Positions 41,684 through 50,995 of a stretch of DNA of 62,244 nt are shown one piece after another. Under the pieces are notes generated by a model. The model saw only the letters and a program-made list of their open reading frames with translations. It was not told the DNA's origin and did no database searches. The position numbers and the translations under genes were made by a program. The stretch's first letter is position 1. Every line of letters begins with the position of its first letter. This DNA comes from a bacterium (GTDB lineage Bacteria; Planctomycetota; B15-G4), in the NCBI GenBank assembly GCA_030428785.1, contig JAUIEF010000009.1:1-62244 (forward strand), written 5' to 3'.

Positions 41684-43513
41684 ATGACGACCCGGCTTCC
41701 CGCCCTGCTCGTCCTCGCCGCCGCGAGCCTCCCCGCGGCCGCCCAGAACCGCCCCATCGACCTCGACTCGCTGCGCTCGGCGGGCACCCGCATGGACGGC
41801 GCGATCGCCGGCGGCTACGCCGGGCGCGCGGTGGCCGGCGCGGGCGACGTGAACGGCGACGGCATCGACGACGTCCTCGTCTCCGCCTGGGACACGGGCA
41901 TCTTCGCCCCGCCCGGCACCGTGTACCTGATCTACGGCACGCAGTACTTCCCGCCGCAGACGCTGGGCCTCGCGTCCGCCGACGTCGTGATCACGGGCGT
42001 GCAGAGCGGCGACCGCGCGGGCGCGTCCCTCGCGGGCGTGGGCGACGTGGACGGCGACGGCTTCGACGACTTCCTGATCGGCGCGGACGGCCACGACCGC
42101 ACGGCGGGCGCCGCCGACTCGGGCCGCGCGTACCTCGTGTACGGCGGGCCGTCGCTCCCGGCGACCCTCTCGCTCGGCGGTCTCGCGGGCGGCGCGGGCG
42201 TCGTCTTCGAGGGCGCGGCGGGCGGCGACCTGACGGGCGTGTCCGTCGCGGGCGCGCGCGACGTGAACGGCGACGGGCGCCCGGACCTGCTCCTCGGCGG
42301 CACGGGCGCCGACCCGCTCGGCCGCAACCAGGCGGGGCACGTGCACCTCGTGTACGGCTCGAACGCGTTCCCCGACTTCGTGGACCTCGCGGGCTTCGGC
42401 GCGTCCGACGGCGTGCTCATCCAGGGCGCGGCCGCGGTCGACCACCTCGGTCAGTCCGTGTCCACCGCGGGCCGCTTCGACGGCGACGGCTTCGACGATG
42501 TCGTGCTCGGCGCGGACGACGGCAACAGCGGCGGCCCCGACTCGGGCACGGCCTACGTCGTGTTCGGCGGGAACGCGCTGCCGGCCACCCTCGACCTCGC
42601 GTCGCTCGGGAGCGCGGGCGTCGTGCTCGTCGGCGACGGCGCCACGGACTTCACGGGCCAGTCCGTCTCGGGCGGCGGCGACGTGAACCGCGACGGCCGC
42701 GACGACGTCGTCGTCGGCGCGCCGGGCTACGACGACACGGGCACCGACGAGGGCCGCGCGTACGTCGTGTTCGGCAGCGCCTCGCCGCCGACGAGCATCG
42801 ACCTCGGCGCGCTCGGCGCCGCGGGCGTCACGCTCACCGGCGTCGACGGAAGCGACGAGACGGGCTGGGCCGTCGCGATGGGCGGCGACATGAACGGCGA
42901 CAAGCGCGACGACGTGCTCGTCGGCGCACGCCAGGGCGACCCCAACGGCGGCCAGTCCGGCGAGGTCTACCTGCTGCACGGCTCGAGCGCGCTGCCGACG
43001 TCCATCCCGCTCGACGCGCTGTCCTTCCGCGGCGTGCGGCTCGACGGCACCGATGCGGGCGACCGCGCGGGCGACGCGCTGGCGTTCGTCGGCGACTGGA
43101 ACGACGACGGCTTCGAGGACTTCGCCGTCGGCGCGCGCTTCGCCGGCGGCAACACCGGCGAGGTCACCGTCGTGCAGGGCGCGTGCAACATGCTCAACGC
43201 GAACGGCCCCACCGGCGAGGGCCAGACGTTCGTGCTCACGGCGCACGGCACGCCCGGTCGGCAGACGCTCCTGCTGTTCGGCGCGTTCGTGCTGCCGGCG
43301 CCGGCCGCGACGGGCTTCGGCCCGTTCTGGCTGGGCAACCCCTTCTACTCGTGGCAGGTCAAGACGATGGACGCCGTCGGGCAGTGGAACGTGCCCATCA
43401 CGGTGCCGTCCGGCATCGGCCTGTCGGGGCTGACGGTCTACTACCAGCTGTACGAGGACCCGTCGCCCCCGTTCTGCGACATCTCCCAACTGCTCGCGAC
43501 ACCCGTGCCGTGA
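41684..43513 (+). CDS. Secreted FG-GAP repeat (integrin-like propeller) protein
   Basis: The 609-residue protein has a signal peptide (LPALLVLAAASLPAAAQ) followed by seven FG-GAP repeats carrying calcium-type loops such as GDVNGDGIDDVLV, GDVDGDGFDDFLIG, RDVNGDGRPDLLLG, GDVNRDGRDDVVVG and GDWNDDGFEDFAVG. Seven repeats predict a complete seven-bladed propeller. A C-terminal 110-residue beta domain (WNVPITVPSGIGLSGLTVYYQ) resembles the end of the protein encoded convergently at 43655. GGAG precedes ATG 41684. Confidence 0.88.
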   Translation: MTTRLPALLVLAAASLPAAAQNRPIDLDSLRSAGTRMDGAIAGGYAGRAVAGAGDVNGDGIDDVLVSAWDTGIFAPPGTVYLIYGTQYFPPQTLGLASADVVITGVQSGDRAGASLAGVGDVDGDGFDDFLIGADGHDRTAGAADSGRAYLVYGGPSLPATLSLGGLAGGAGVVFEGAAGGDLTGVSVAGARDVNGDGRPDLLLGGTGADPLGRNQAGHVHLVYGSNAFPDFVDLAGFGASDGVLIQGAAAVDHLGQSVSTAGRFDGDGFDDVVLGADDGNSGGPDSGTAYVVFGGNALPATLDLASLGSAGVVLVGDGATDFTGQSVSGGGDVNRDGRDDVVVGAPGYDDTGTDEGRAYVVFGSASPPTSIDLGALGAAGVTLTGVDGSDETGWAVAMGGDMNGDKRDDVLVGARQGDPNGGQSGEVYLLHGSSALPTSIPLDALSFRGVRLDGTDAGDRAGDALAFVGDWNDDGFEDFAVGARFAGGNTGEVTVVQGACNMLNANGPTGEGQTFVLTAHGTPGRQTLLLFGAFVLPAPAATGFGPFWLGNPFYSWQVKTMDAVGQWNVPITVPSGIGLSGLTVYYQLYEDPSPPFCDISQLLATPVP

Positions 43514-43582
43514 GCGGTTGACTTGCAAAGGAAGTGTGCCGGTCGGCCGGGGCGTGCGCATCGTCCCCGGACGACCGATCCC

Positions 43583-43624
43583 ACGGCGGACCCGGGGTGA
43601 CTGGCGACACCCCGGGCCCGCCGT
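43583..43624. terminator. Bidirectional terminator hairpin between convergent genes
   Basis: A 17-bp stem with one internal mismatch (43583-43599 with 43608-43624) encloses an 8-base loop and is followed by CTTTG. It is placed in the 141-bp gap between two convergent FG-GAP genes and can serve both. Confidence 0.7.
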
Positions 43625-43654
43625 CTTTGCTCCGGGAGGCGCGTCCGCGCGCGG

Positions 43655-45217
43655 TCAGGGCGTGAGCGCGCGCAGCAGGTTCGAGATCGCGACGCCGCCC
43701 GGCGCCGCCGGGTCGACCACCGCGGCCTGGAGCCACAGCTCGACGCCCGCCGGCGTGTCGTGCGGCATCGTGAACGGGAGCGACCACGCGCCGCGCCCCG
43801 TGTGCACGGGCCGCGTCGCGACCGCGGGGTTCGCCTGGAGCACGCCGCCGAAGAACGGCACGGGCCGGACCGACGGGGAGAGGAACAGGAGGCCCGCGGC
43901 CGCCGACGCGACGTCCGTGAGCGCGAGCGCGCCCGAGGACAACGGCGCGAGCGAGCCCGTGCCGGCCAGCCGGGGCGCCCCCGCGCCGCCGGGCAGCGCG
44001 CCGCCCTGGTCCGTCCACGGCTGGAGCCCGAGGTCGAACACGAACGCGCGACCGCCGTCCGACCCGGCGAGCACGACGGAGCCGTCCACCGCGACGTCGG
44101 CGCCGAGCGTCACGCCCGCCGTCGGCGGCGTCGGCAGCAGGAGGTTCTGCTCCTGCCACGCCGCGCCGACGCGTCGGAACGCACGCGCGGAGCCGGAGAG
44201 CGGTCCCCCGGCGTCGTCGAACACGACGCCCGCCACGGCGACGTCCCCCGAGAGCCCCACGGCGAACCCGAACCACGCGTCGGCCGACGTGCCGTGCCCC
44301 CCCACGACCTGCTCCTCGACCCAGCCCGTCGGGCCCGTGTCGCGGAACAGGATCGCGGCGCCGGCGCCCGACGCCGCGCCGTGCAGGCCCGCGAGCACGG
44401 CGTCGTCGTCGAGGTCGACGTCGAAACCGAACTGCGTCCCCGGCCCGGCGCTCCGGCTCTCGAGACGCTGCTCGAGCGTCCACCCGCCGCCCTCCTCGCG
44501 GTAGACCCGCACGCTGCCGCCCCCCGGTCGCAACGTCTCCATCGCGCCGATCGCGAGCAGCCCGGGCGCGAGGTCCACCGAGTGACCGAACAGGTCGCCG
44601 GTGGACGGCACGGGGTCGACGAAGGTCTCGGCGTGGACCCAGGACGAGCGCACGCGTCGGAAGAGATCGACGCGTCCGGAGTCGAACGCGCCCGGGATGA
44701 AGTCCGTGAACGGTGAACCCACGAGGAGCCGGTCGCCGTCGATCGCGACGCTCCACCCGAACTGACCCTGCGGCTCCACGACGGGGCTCAGCACGACGTC
44801 CTCGACGACCCACGAGCCGCCGTCGTGCCGGAACACGATCACGCCGCCGCCGTCGGCCGTCGCGTCGACGTCGTGGAACGGCACGCCCGCCGCGATGCGC
44901 AGGCCGTCGGTGGCGAGCGCGCCCGGGAACCCCTCGCCCGCGAAGCCGGGGGGCGCGGTGATCACCTGCTCGACGAGCGGGCCCTCCGGCCCGTCGCGGA
45001 ACACGAAGAGCGTCCCGTCGCCGAGACCCGCGGCGCCCACCACGGCGAGGTCGCCCGAGAGCGCCACGGTCCCGCCGAACGCGTCGTCCGGGGACAGCCC
45101 GCGCGGAGTCAGCTCGACGACGGCCTGCGAGGCACCGACCGGCGCCGCGGCGAGCGCCGCGCAGACGACCGCGGCGCGACGGACGGAGGCGATGCTCTCC
45201 CGGACACGTCGGACCAT
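43655..45217 (-). CDS. Secreted FG-GAP-like repeat protein
   Basis: The 520-residue protein has a signal peptide (AAVVCAALAAAPVGAS) and repeated FG-GAP_2-like blades of the form FGGTVALSGDLAVVGAAG, FGWSVAIDGDRLLVGSP, FGHSVDLAPGLLAIGA, FGFDVDLDDDAVLAGL. The C-terminal region (WSLPFTMPHDTPAGVELWLQAAVVDP) matches a domain widespread in secreted planctomycete proteins. ATG 45217 has GGGAG at good spacing. Confidence 0.82.
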   Translation of the reverse strand: MVRRVRESIASVRRAAVVCAALAAAPVGASQAVVELTPRGLSPDDAFGGTVALSGDLAVVGAAGLGDGTLFVFRDGPEGPLVEQVITAPPGFAGEGFPGALATDGLRIAAGVPFHDVDATADGGGVIVFRHDGGSWVVEDVVLSPVVEPQGQFGWSVAIDGDRLLVGSPFTDFIPGAFDSGRVDLFRRVRSSWVHAETFVDPVPSTGDLFGHSVDLAPGLLAIGAMETLRPGGGSVRVYREEGGGWTLEQRLESRSAGPGTQFGFDVDLDDDAVLAGLHGAASGAGAAILFRDTGPTGWVEEQVVGGHGTSADAWFGFAVGLSGDVAVAGVVFDDAGGPLSGSARAFRRVGAAWQEQNLLLPTPPTAGVTLGADVAVDGSVVLAGSDGGRAFVFDLGLQPWTDQGGALPGGAGAPRLAGTGSLAPLSSGALALTDVASAAAGLLFLSPSVRPVPFFGGVLQANPAVATRPVHTGRGAWSLPFTMPHDTPAGVELWLQAAVVDPAAPGGVAISNLLRALTP

Positions 45218-45279
45218 GCTGCGCTCCCGGCCCCCGCCGCCGGCGACGAGCGTATCACCTGCCGCGGAGCGCGGTGCCG

Positions 45280-46125
45280 TCAGTCGGCGAGCAGCGCCAG
45301 CGAGCGCGAGGTGCCGAAGCGCGTCGCGCCCGCGGCGCGCAGCGCGAGCGCGTCGGAGCGGGACGCGATGCCGCCTGACGCCTTGACGCCGAGCCGGCCG
45401 CCCACCGCGGCGTGCATGCGCGCGACGGCCTCGACCGTCGCGCCGCCCCGGCCGAAGCCGGTGCTCGTCTTCACCATGTCGACGCCCGCGAGCTCGGCGA
45501 GCAGCGCGCCGGCGATCGTCTGGGTGCCGGTGAGGCGGTCCGTCTCGAGGATGAGCTTCACGCGGCACGGCCCGGCGTCGCGCGCGGCGGCCACGACGGC
45601 GGAGACGTCGGCGACCCAGGCCTCGAGCCGGCCGCGCTCCCACGCCGGGTCGTCGGGGCCGGCGCCTGGCGCGCCGTCGGCGGCGATCGCCTGCTCGAGG
45701 AGGCCCGCCGGCGCGACGAGGTCGAGCTCGGACGCGCCCGCCTCGACGGCGAGCGCCGCCTCGCGCGCGCGGGCCGCCGTCTGGCCGCAGCCCAGCGGGA
45801 AGTCCACGACGCAGGCCACGGTGACCTCGGGCGGGCAGGACGTCGTCGCCGTGCGCAGCCGCGCGCCGTGCACGCAGACCGCGCCGAAGCCGTGGCGCGC
45901 CGCCTCCTCGCAGAGCCGCACGACGTCCGCGTCCGTCGCCGTGGGCTGCAGCAGCGTGTGGTCGACGAGCGGCGCGAGGTCCTCGTCGGGGTCCGCGGGC
46001 GGCGGCGGCGGCGCGTCCGCGGCGAGCAGCTCGAAGCCCTCGGCGAGGCGCGCCCGCACGGCGGCGACCTCGGCGGTCAGGCGGGCGCGCGGCTCGTCGG
46101 GTCCTGCGGCCGCGGCGTCAGTCAC
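45280..46125 (-). CDS. deoC: Deoxyribose-phosphate aldolase
   Basis: The 281-residue aldolase has the Schiff-base Lys in VKTSTGF and the second Lys in VKASGGI, plus the VDHTLL start of the barrel. It cleaves deoxyribose 5-phosphate to glyceraldehyde 3-phosphate and acetaldehyde. An extra N-terminal 45 residues, Ala/Pro-rich, precede the barrel. Starts with GTG and overlaps the rhodanese gene by 8 bp. Confidence 0.92.
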   Translation of the reverse strand: MTDAAAAGPDEPRARLTAEVAAVRARLAEGFELLAADAPPPPPADPDEDLAPLVDHTLLQPTATDADVVRLCEEAARHGFGAVCVHGARLRTATTSCPPEVTVACVVDFPLGCGQTAARAREAALAVEAGASELDLVAPAGLLEQAIAADGAPGAGPDDPAWERGRLEAWVADVSAVVAAARDAGPCRVKLILETDRLTGTQTIAGALLAELAGVDMVKTSTGFGRGGATVEAVARMHAAVGGRLGVKASGGIASRSDALALRAAGATRFGTSRSLALLAD

Positions 46126-46657
46126 GCGAGCGTTCGCCGCGCCAGGCCTGCATGCCGCCCTCGACGTTGAACACGTCCACGTAGCCGCGCTCGGCGAGGA
46201 ACTTCGCCGCCGCCTGGCTGCGCCCGCCGCCCGCGCAGATCACGTAGAGCGGCGTGCCGTCGCGCGGCACCGCGTGGAGCTGCTTCTCGAGGTCGTCGAC
46301 GGGGACGTGCGTCGCGCCGGGGATGTGGCCGCCCTGCCACTCGTTGTCCGTGCGCACGTCGAGCACGCAGAGCTTGTCGGGCCCCTCCACCTTCTTCTGC
46401 AGGTCGGCGGCGAGGATGTTCCGGAAGAGCCGGCCGTCGCGGACCATGTGCGCGTCGACGTGGTGGCCGTTCGCGACGCGCGCGAGCAGCTTGCGCAGCG
46501 TGTCGACCGCGCCCGTGAGCTCGACGACCTCGTCGCGGGCGGCCGACCCGAGGCGCTTGGCCTCGAGCAGGCGGCTCTCCATCTCGGCGGCGCGCGAGCG
46601 CGCGGACCACGCCATGAACAGCGCGACCGCGGCGACGACCCAGAGCAGGATGTCCAT
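46118..46657 (-). CDS. Membrane-anchored rhodanese-domain protein
   Basis: The 179-residue protein has an N-terminal membrane helix (LLWVVAAVALFMAW), a short charged coiled-coil-like segment, and a rhodanese domain with VLDVRTDNEWQGGHIPGA and the active-site Cys in ICAGGGRS. The catalytic Cys is intact. The six-residue loop after it suits sulfur rather than phosphate substrates. It probably handles persulfide sulfur at the membrane. Confidence 0.85.
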   Translation of the reverse strand: MDILLWVVAAVALFMAWSARSRAAEMESRLLEAKRLGSAARDEVVELTGAVDTLRKLLARVANGHHVDAHMVRDGRLFRNILAADLQKKVEGPDKLCVLDVRTDNEWQGGHIPGATHVPVDDLEKQLHAVPRDGTPLYVICAGGGRSQAAAKFLAERGYVDVFNVEGGMQAWRGERSRD

Positions 46658-46764
46658 CGGGCACCTCCGTGCGTGCGAGCTCGCACGCTGCCCCGCGCGC
46701 GATCGGCGGAGGAGTCTACCGAACGGCGGTCCGGGCTTCGCGGGCGCGTGCTAGCCTGCCCGCC

Positions 46765-47883
46765 ATGCCGCCCCCGCCCACCGGACAGCCCGATCCGAAG
46801 CGGATGCGTCGGGCGCTCATGCGCTGGTTCGACGGGAACCGGCGCGACCTCCCGTGGCGGGGCACGCGCGACCCGTGGGCCGTCCTCGTGAGCGAGGTCA
46901 TGCTCCAGCAGACGACGGTCGCGGCGGTCACGCCCTACTACGAGCGCTTCCTCGCGCGCTGGCCGACGCCGGCGGACCTGGCGGTCGCGGAGACCGACGA
47001 GCTGCTCTCCGCGTGGGCGGGTCTCGGCTACTACCGGCGCGCGCACATGCTCAAGGACGCCGCGGCGGTGCTGGCCGACGAGGTGCCGGGCGACGCCGCG
47101 GGCTGGCGCGCGCTCCCCGGGGTCGGCGACTACACGGCGGCGGCGGTCGCGTCGATCGCGTTCGACGAGCCCGTCGCGGCGGTCGACGGCAACGTCGAGC
47201 GGGTCGTGAGCCGGCTGTGGGCGATCGCGGGCGACCCGCGCAAGGCGGCGGGGAAGCGGGCCGTGCGCGAGGCCGCGCAGGCGCTGCTCGACCCCGAGCG
47301 GCCCGGCGACGCCAACCAGGCCGCGATGGAGCTCGGCGCCACGGTCTGCAAGCCGCGCAACCCGGACTGCCCGCGCTGCCCGCTGCGCTCCGGCTGCCGC
47401 GCGCTCGCGCTCGGCGAGCCGACGCGCTTTCCCGAGCTGCCGGCGCGCGCGAAGACGACGCCCGTGGCGCGGCTCGCCGCCGTCGTCGTCGCGCGCGGGA
47501 AGGTGCTGCTCGCGCGCCGCGACGAGGCGCCCAACGCCGGCTTCCTCGAGCTGCCGCACGTCGACCTGCCGTCGGAGCACGTCGACGCGTCCGGCGCGCC
47601 GCGCGCCGCCGCCGGCGACCTCGGCGCACGCCTCGCGACGCACCTCCGCGACGCGCACGGCCTCGTCGTCCGCGTCGGCGAGCCGCTCCCGCCCCACCGT
47701 CACGCGATCACCCGCTGGCGCATCCGCGTGCATCCGTTCCGGTGTTCGCTATCCTCGGGCCGCGTCGCCGCGCCGCTCGCCTGGACCTCGCCGCGCGACG
47801 GACGGCCGACGACCACCGCGACGCGCCGCATCCTCGCGGCCTCGCTGCCCGAGCTCTTCCGGACGGAGTCCCCAGCACCATGA
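46765..47883 (+). CDS. mutY: Adenine DNA glycosylase MutY
   Basis: The 372-residue enzyme has the catalytic Glu in SEVMLQQT, the HhH motif GVGDYTAAA, the Asp in VDGNVERV, the [4Fe-4S] cysteines CKPRNPDCPRC...C, and a C-terminal NUDIX-like domain for 8-oxoG recognition. It removes adenine opposite 8-oxoguanine. Its stop overlaps the ygfZ start (ATGA). Confidence 0.93.
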   Translation: MPPPPTGQPDPKRMRRALMRWFDGNRRDLPWRGTRDPWAVLVSEVMLQQTTVAAVTPYYERFLARWPTPADLAVAETDELLSAWAGLGYYRRAHMLKDAAAVLADEVPGDAAGWRALPGVGDYTAAAVASIAFDEPVAAVDGNVERVVSRLWAIAGDPRKAAGKRAVREAAQALLDPERPGDANQAAMELGATVCKPRNPDCPRCPLRSGCRALALGEPTRFPELPARAKTTPVARLAAVVVARGKVLLARRDEAPNAGFLELPHVDLPSEHVDASGAPRAAAGDLGARLATHLRDAHGLVVRVGEPLPPHRHAITRWRIRVHPFRCSLSSGRVAAPLAWTSPRDGRPTTTATRRILAASLPELFRTESPAP

Positions 47884-48842
47884 CCGCCGTGGCGAAGGAC
47901 GACCTGGCCGCCCTGCGCGAGGGCGCCGCCTTCTGCAGCCCGGACCAGCGCTTCCTCGTGCGCGCGACCGGCGCGGACGTCGTGACCTGGCTCGACCGCC
48001 TGCTCAGCCTGCCCGTCGCGGACCTCGCGGCCGGCGGCGTCGTCGACGCCTGCCTCATGGACGGCAAGGGCAAGCTGCGCACGGACCTGCGCGTCGTCGC
48101 GCCGGGCGCGCCCGCGGACGGCCTGCTGCTGGACCTGCCGCTCTCGCACCGCGAGGCGCTGCTGCGCCTGCTCGACATGTACGTGATCAAGGAGGACGTC
48201 GCCTTCGCGGACCTCTCGACGGAGCTGCGCTCCGCGAGCCTCGTGGGTCCGAAGGCGGCGGAGGTCCTGCGCGCGGCGGGCGTCGAGCCGCCGGAGGCCG
48301 GGCGCGTCGCGTGCCCGAGCGAGGACGTGTTCGTCCTGCCGACGATGCTCGCCGCGGCGGGATACGACCTCTTCTTCGACGGCGCGGTCGGGCGCGACCT
48401 CGTCGACGGGTTGTTCGCGGCGGGCGCCGTGCGCACGGACGCCGCGGCGCTGCGGGTCGCACGCGTCGTCGACGGCGTGGCCTGGTTCGCGGACGACCTC
48501 GCGACGGACGTCATCCCGCTCGAGGCGAACCTCGACGCGCGCGTCTCCATCCACAAGGGCTGCTACCCGGGACAGGAGGTCGTCGCGCGCATCCTGAACC
48601 TCGGGCAGGTGGCGCGCCGGCTGCTGCGGCTGGCGGCGGACGGCGAGCACGCGCTCGAGCCCGGCACGGAGCTGGTCGACGCGGACGGCAAGGCCGTCGG
48701 CACGCTCACCTCCTGCGCGCACGACCCGGACACGGGCCGCACGCACGCGCTGGCGTTCGTGAAGCGCAAGGGCTGGGCCGAGGGCACGACGCTCACGGCG
48801 GGCGACGCGACCTTCACCGTGCTCGGTCCGTCGGCGGGCTGA
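47880..48842 (+). CDS. ygfZ: Folate-binding Fe-S cluster maintenance protein YgfZ
   Basis: The 320-residue GcvT-fold protein has the signature KGCYPGQEVVARI at about residues 227-239. YgfZ family proteins bind tetrahydrofolate and support assembly or repair of certain Fe-S enzymes. Overlap with mutY, itself an Fe-S protein, suggests coordinated expression. Confidence 0.9.
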   Translation: MTAVAKDDLAALREGAAFCSPDQRFLVRATGADVVTWLDRLLSLPVADLAAGGVVDACLMDGKGKLRTDLRVVAPGAPADGLLLDLPLSHREALLRLLDMYVIKEDVAFADLSTELRSASLVGPKAAEVLRAAGVEPPEAGRVACPSEDVFVLPTMLAAAGYDLFFDGAVGRDLVDGLFAAGAVRTDAAALRVARVVDGVAWFADDLATDVIPLEANLDARVSIHKGCYPGQEVVARILNLGQVARRLLRLAADGEHALEPGTELVDADGKAVGTLTSCAHDPDTGRTHALAFVKRKGWAEGTTLTAGDATFTVLGPSAG

Positions 48843-48899
48843 CACGTGCGCTCCCGTCACGGCGCGCATCCGCCTCCGACGACTCCCGGACGACGCCCC

Positions 48900-49637
48900 A
48901 TGCGCTTCGACCCGCCCCTCGAGCACGCGACGCTGCTGCGTCGGTACAAGCGGTTCCTCGCGGACGTCGAGTTCGCCGACGGCACGCGCGCGACGGCGCA
49001 CTGCACGAACACCGGCCGCATGACCGGCTGCTGCGAGCCGGGCTCGCGCGTGCTCGTCGCGCGCGCCGACAACCCGGGGCGCAAGCTCGCGTGGACGCTC
49101 CGCGGCGTGAAGGTCGGGCGCAGCTGGGTGTCCGTCGACACGATGATGCCCAACCACGTCGTGGCCGACGCGCTGCGACGCCGGCGCATCCCCGAGCTGG
49201 CCGGCTACGACACGGTCGCCACCGAGGTCCGCTACGGCGAGGAGCTGCGCAGCCGCATCGACGTGCTGCTCACGGACTCGGCCGGCGCGCTCCCGCCGGC
49301 CTACGTCGAGGTCAAGAACGTGACGCTCCGCGACGGCGACCACGCGATCTTCCCCGACGCGGTGAGCGCGCGCGGCGCCAAGCACCTCGACGAGCTGGAG
49401 CGCGAGGTCGCGCGCGGCCACCGCGCGGTGCTGCTGCCGTTCGTGGCCCGCGCGGACTGCACGCTCTTCGACGCCGCCCGCGAGGTGGACCCGCACTGGG
49501 CCGACACGCTGGACCGCGCGACCGCCGCTGGCGTCGAGGTGCTCCCCTGGCGCGCGCGCCTCGACCGCCGTGCCCTGCGCCTCGAACGACCGCTGCCGTG
49601 GGCGCGGCGGGCGGGATCCGGGCAACACGCCGTTTGA
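48900..49637 (+). CDS. sfsA: SfsA family DNA/RNA nuclease-like protein
   Basis: The 245-residue protein has the SfsA pattern: FLADVEF...AHCTNTGRM, GSRVLVARADNPGRKLAWTL, and the acidic YVEVKNVTL with FPDAVSARGAKHL. The glutamate/aspartate/lysine arrangement is that of restriction-endonuclease-like folds. The physiological role is unsettled. ATG 48900. Confidence 0.9.
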   Translation: MRFDPPLEHATLLRRYKRFLADVEFADGTRATAHCTNTGRMTGCCEPGSRVLVARADNPGRKLAWTLRGVKVGRSWVSVDTMMPNHVVADALRRRRIPELAGYDTVATEVRYGEELRSRIDVLLTDSAGALPPAYVEVKNVTLRDGDHAIFPDAVSARGAKHLDELEREVARGHRAVLLPFVARADCTLFDAAREVDPHWADTLDRATAAGVEVLPWRARLDRRALRLERPLPWARRAGSGQHAV

Positions 49638-49686
49638 AATCGCGTTCCCGTGGTCCAGAATGGGCCGACCCCGGAGGGCGGTCTCC

Positions 49687-50454
49687 ATGCTGTTGAAGGA
49701 CAAGTCGGGCGTGGTCTTCGGCGTGGCCAACAAGCGCAGCATCGCGTACGCATGCGCGCGGTCGGCCAGCGCCCAGGGTGCGCGGCTCATCCTCACCTAC
49801 CAGAACGAGCGGCTCGAGAAGGCGACGAAGGAGCTCGCCGACGCGCTGCCCAACGAGGCGATCGCGCTCGAGTGCGACGTCTCGGACGAGGCCGCCCTCG
49901 ACGGCGCCTTCGCGCAGATCGCGGACCACATGCCGCAGGTGGACTTCGGCGTGCACTCCATCGCCTTCGCGCCGCGCGAGGAGCTCGAGGGCCGCTTCAC
50001 CGACACGACGCGCGCCGGCTGGACCAAGGCGCTCGACGTGAGCGCGTACTCGATGACGGCGATCACGCGCCGCATGGAGGCGCTCATGCCGGAGGGCGGC
50101 AGCCTCGTCACGATGACGTACTTCGGCAGCGAGAAGGTCATGCCCCGCTACAACGTCATGGGCCCGGCGAAGGCCGCGCTCGAGGCGAGCGTGCGCTACC
50201 TCGCCGCGGACCTCGGGCCGAAGGGCATCCGCGTCAACGCGATCTCCGCCGGACCCATCCGCACGCTGGCCGCCAGCGGCGTGTCGGGCTTCAGCCAGTT
50301 CCTGGACATCGCCAAGGAGAAGTCGCCGCTGCGCCGCAACACGAGCGCCGACGAGGTCGGCGACGCGGTGGTCTTCCTCGCGTCCCCGCTCTCCCGCGGC
50401 ATCACCGGCACGACCATGTGGGTCGACTGCGGGTACCACATCATGGCGCTGTAG
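49687..50454 (+). CDS. fabI: Enoyl-[acyl-carrier-protein] reductase FabI
   Basis: The 255-residue NADH-dependent reductase has GVANKRSIAYACA, the Y-x6-K catalytic motif (YNVMGPAK) and ISAGPIRTLAASG. It performs the last step of fatty acid elongation. ATG 49687 has GGAGG nine bases upstream; an in-frame ATG at 49660 is an alternative. Confidence 0.93.
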   Translation: MLLKDKSGVVFGVANKRSIAYACARSASAQGARLILTYQNERLEKATKELADALPNEAIALECDVSDEAALDGAFAQIADHMPQVDFGVHSIAFAPREELEGRFTDTTRAGWTKALDVSAYSMTAITRRMEALMPEGGSLVTMTYFGSEKVMPRYNVMGPAKAALEASVRYLAADLGPKGIRVNAISAGPIRTLAASGVSGFSQFLDIAKEKSPLRRNTSADEVGDAVVFLASPLSRGITGTTMWVDCGYHIMAL

Positions 50455-50491
50455 GGCGCGCGTCGCCCCGCGCGCGCGTGAAGCCGGCCCC

Positions 50492-50995
50492 TCAGTCGCC
50501 CGCCGACCGCAGCTCCAGCGCGCGCAGCACGACGACGGCGTCCGCCACGTCCTCGCGCGCGATGAACTCGAGGAGGTGCTCGCCGTCGCCGAGCCAGCGC
50601 GGACCGAGGTCCGTGACGACGTGGCGGCGCGTGGGGCGCCAGCCGTCGAGCGCGGGCGGGTGGCGCTCGCCGTCGATGAGCAGCTCGAGGAGCAGGCCGT
50701 CCGGACCGGGCTCCCACGAGAGCGCGAGGCGGTGCGTGCCGGCGCCGTCGGTCGTGAAGACCGTCGTCCAGCGCACGCCCGTGCCGTCCACGGGCAGCAC
50801 GACGCGGCGCTCGCCGTCGGCGTCCTCGCGCGCGAGGTCCTCGACGGGCTCCGCGTTCCGCGACCACGCGAGGTCCGCGAGCGGGACGACGACGGCGTCC
50901 GACGCACCCGCGGCCGCCAGGCCCGCCCCCCACGCCCGGCCGAGGCACGCGGCGAGGATCAGCACCACCATCGCGGCCGGCACGCGAACGATCAT
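50492..50995 (-). CDS. Exported hypothetical beta-sandwich protein
   Basis: The 167-residue protein has an N-terminal hydrophobic signal (MVVLILAACLGRAWGAG; a Cys in LAAC could be a lipobox) followed by a strand-rich domain (HRLALSWEPGPDGLLLELLIDGE, GEHLLEFIARED). The composition resembles a carbohydrate-binding-like jelly roll. No catalytic residues are evident. Its ATG overlaps the thiO stop. Confidence 0.65.
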   Translation of the reverse strand: MIVRVPAAMVVLILAACLGRAWGAGLAAAGASDAVVVPLADLAWSRNAEPVEDLAREDADGERRVVLPVDGTGVRWTTVFTTDGAGTHRLALSWEPGPDGLLLELLIDGERHPPALDGWRPTRRHVVTDLGPRWLGDGEHLLEFIAREDVADAVVVLRALELRSAGD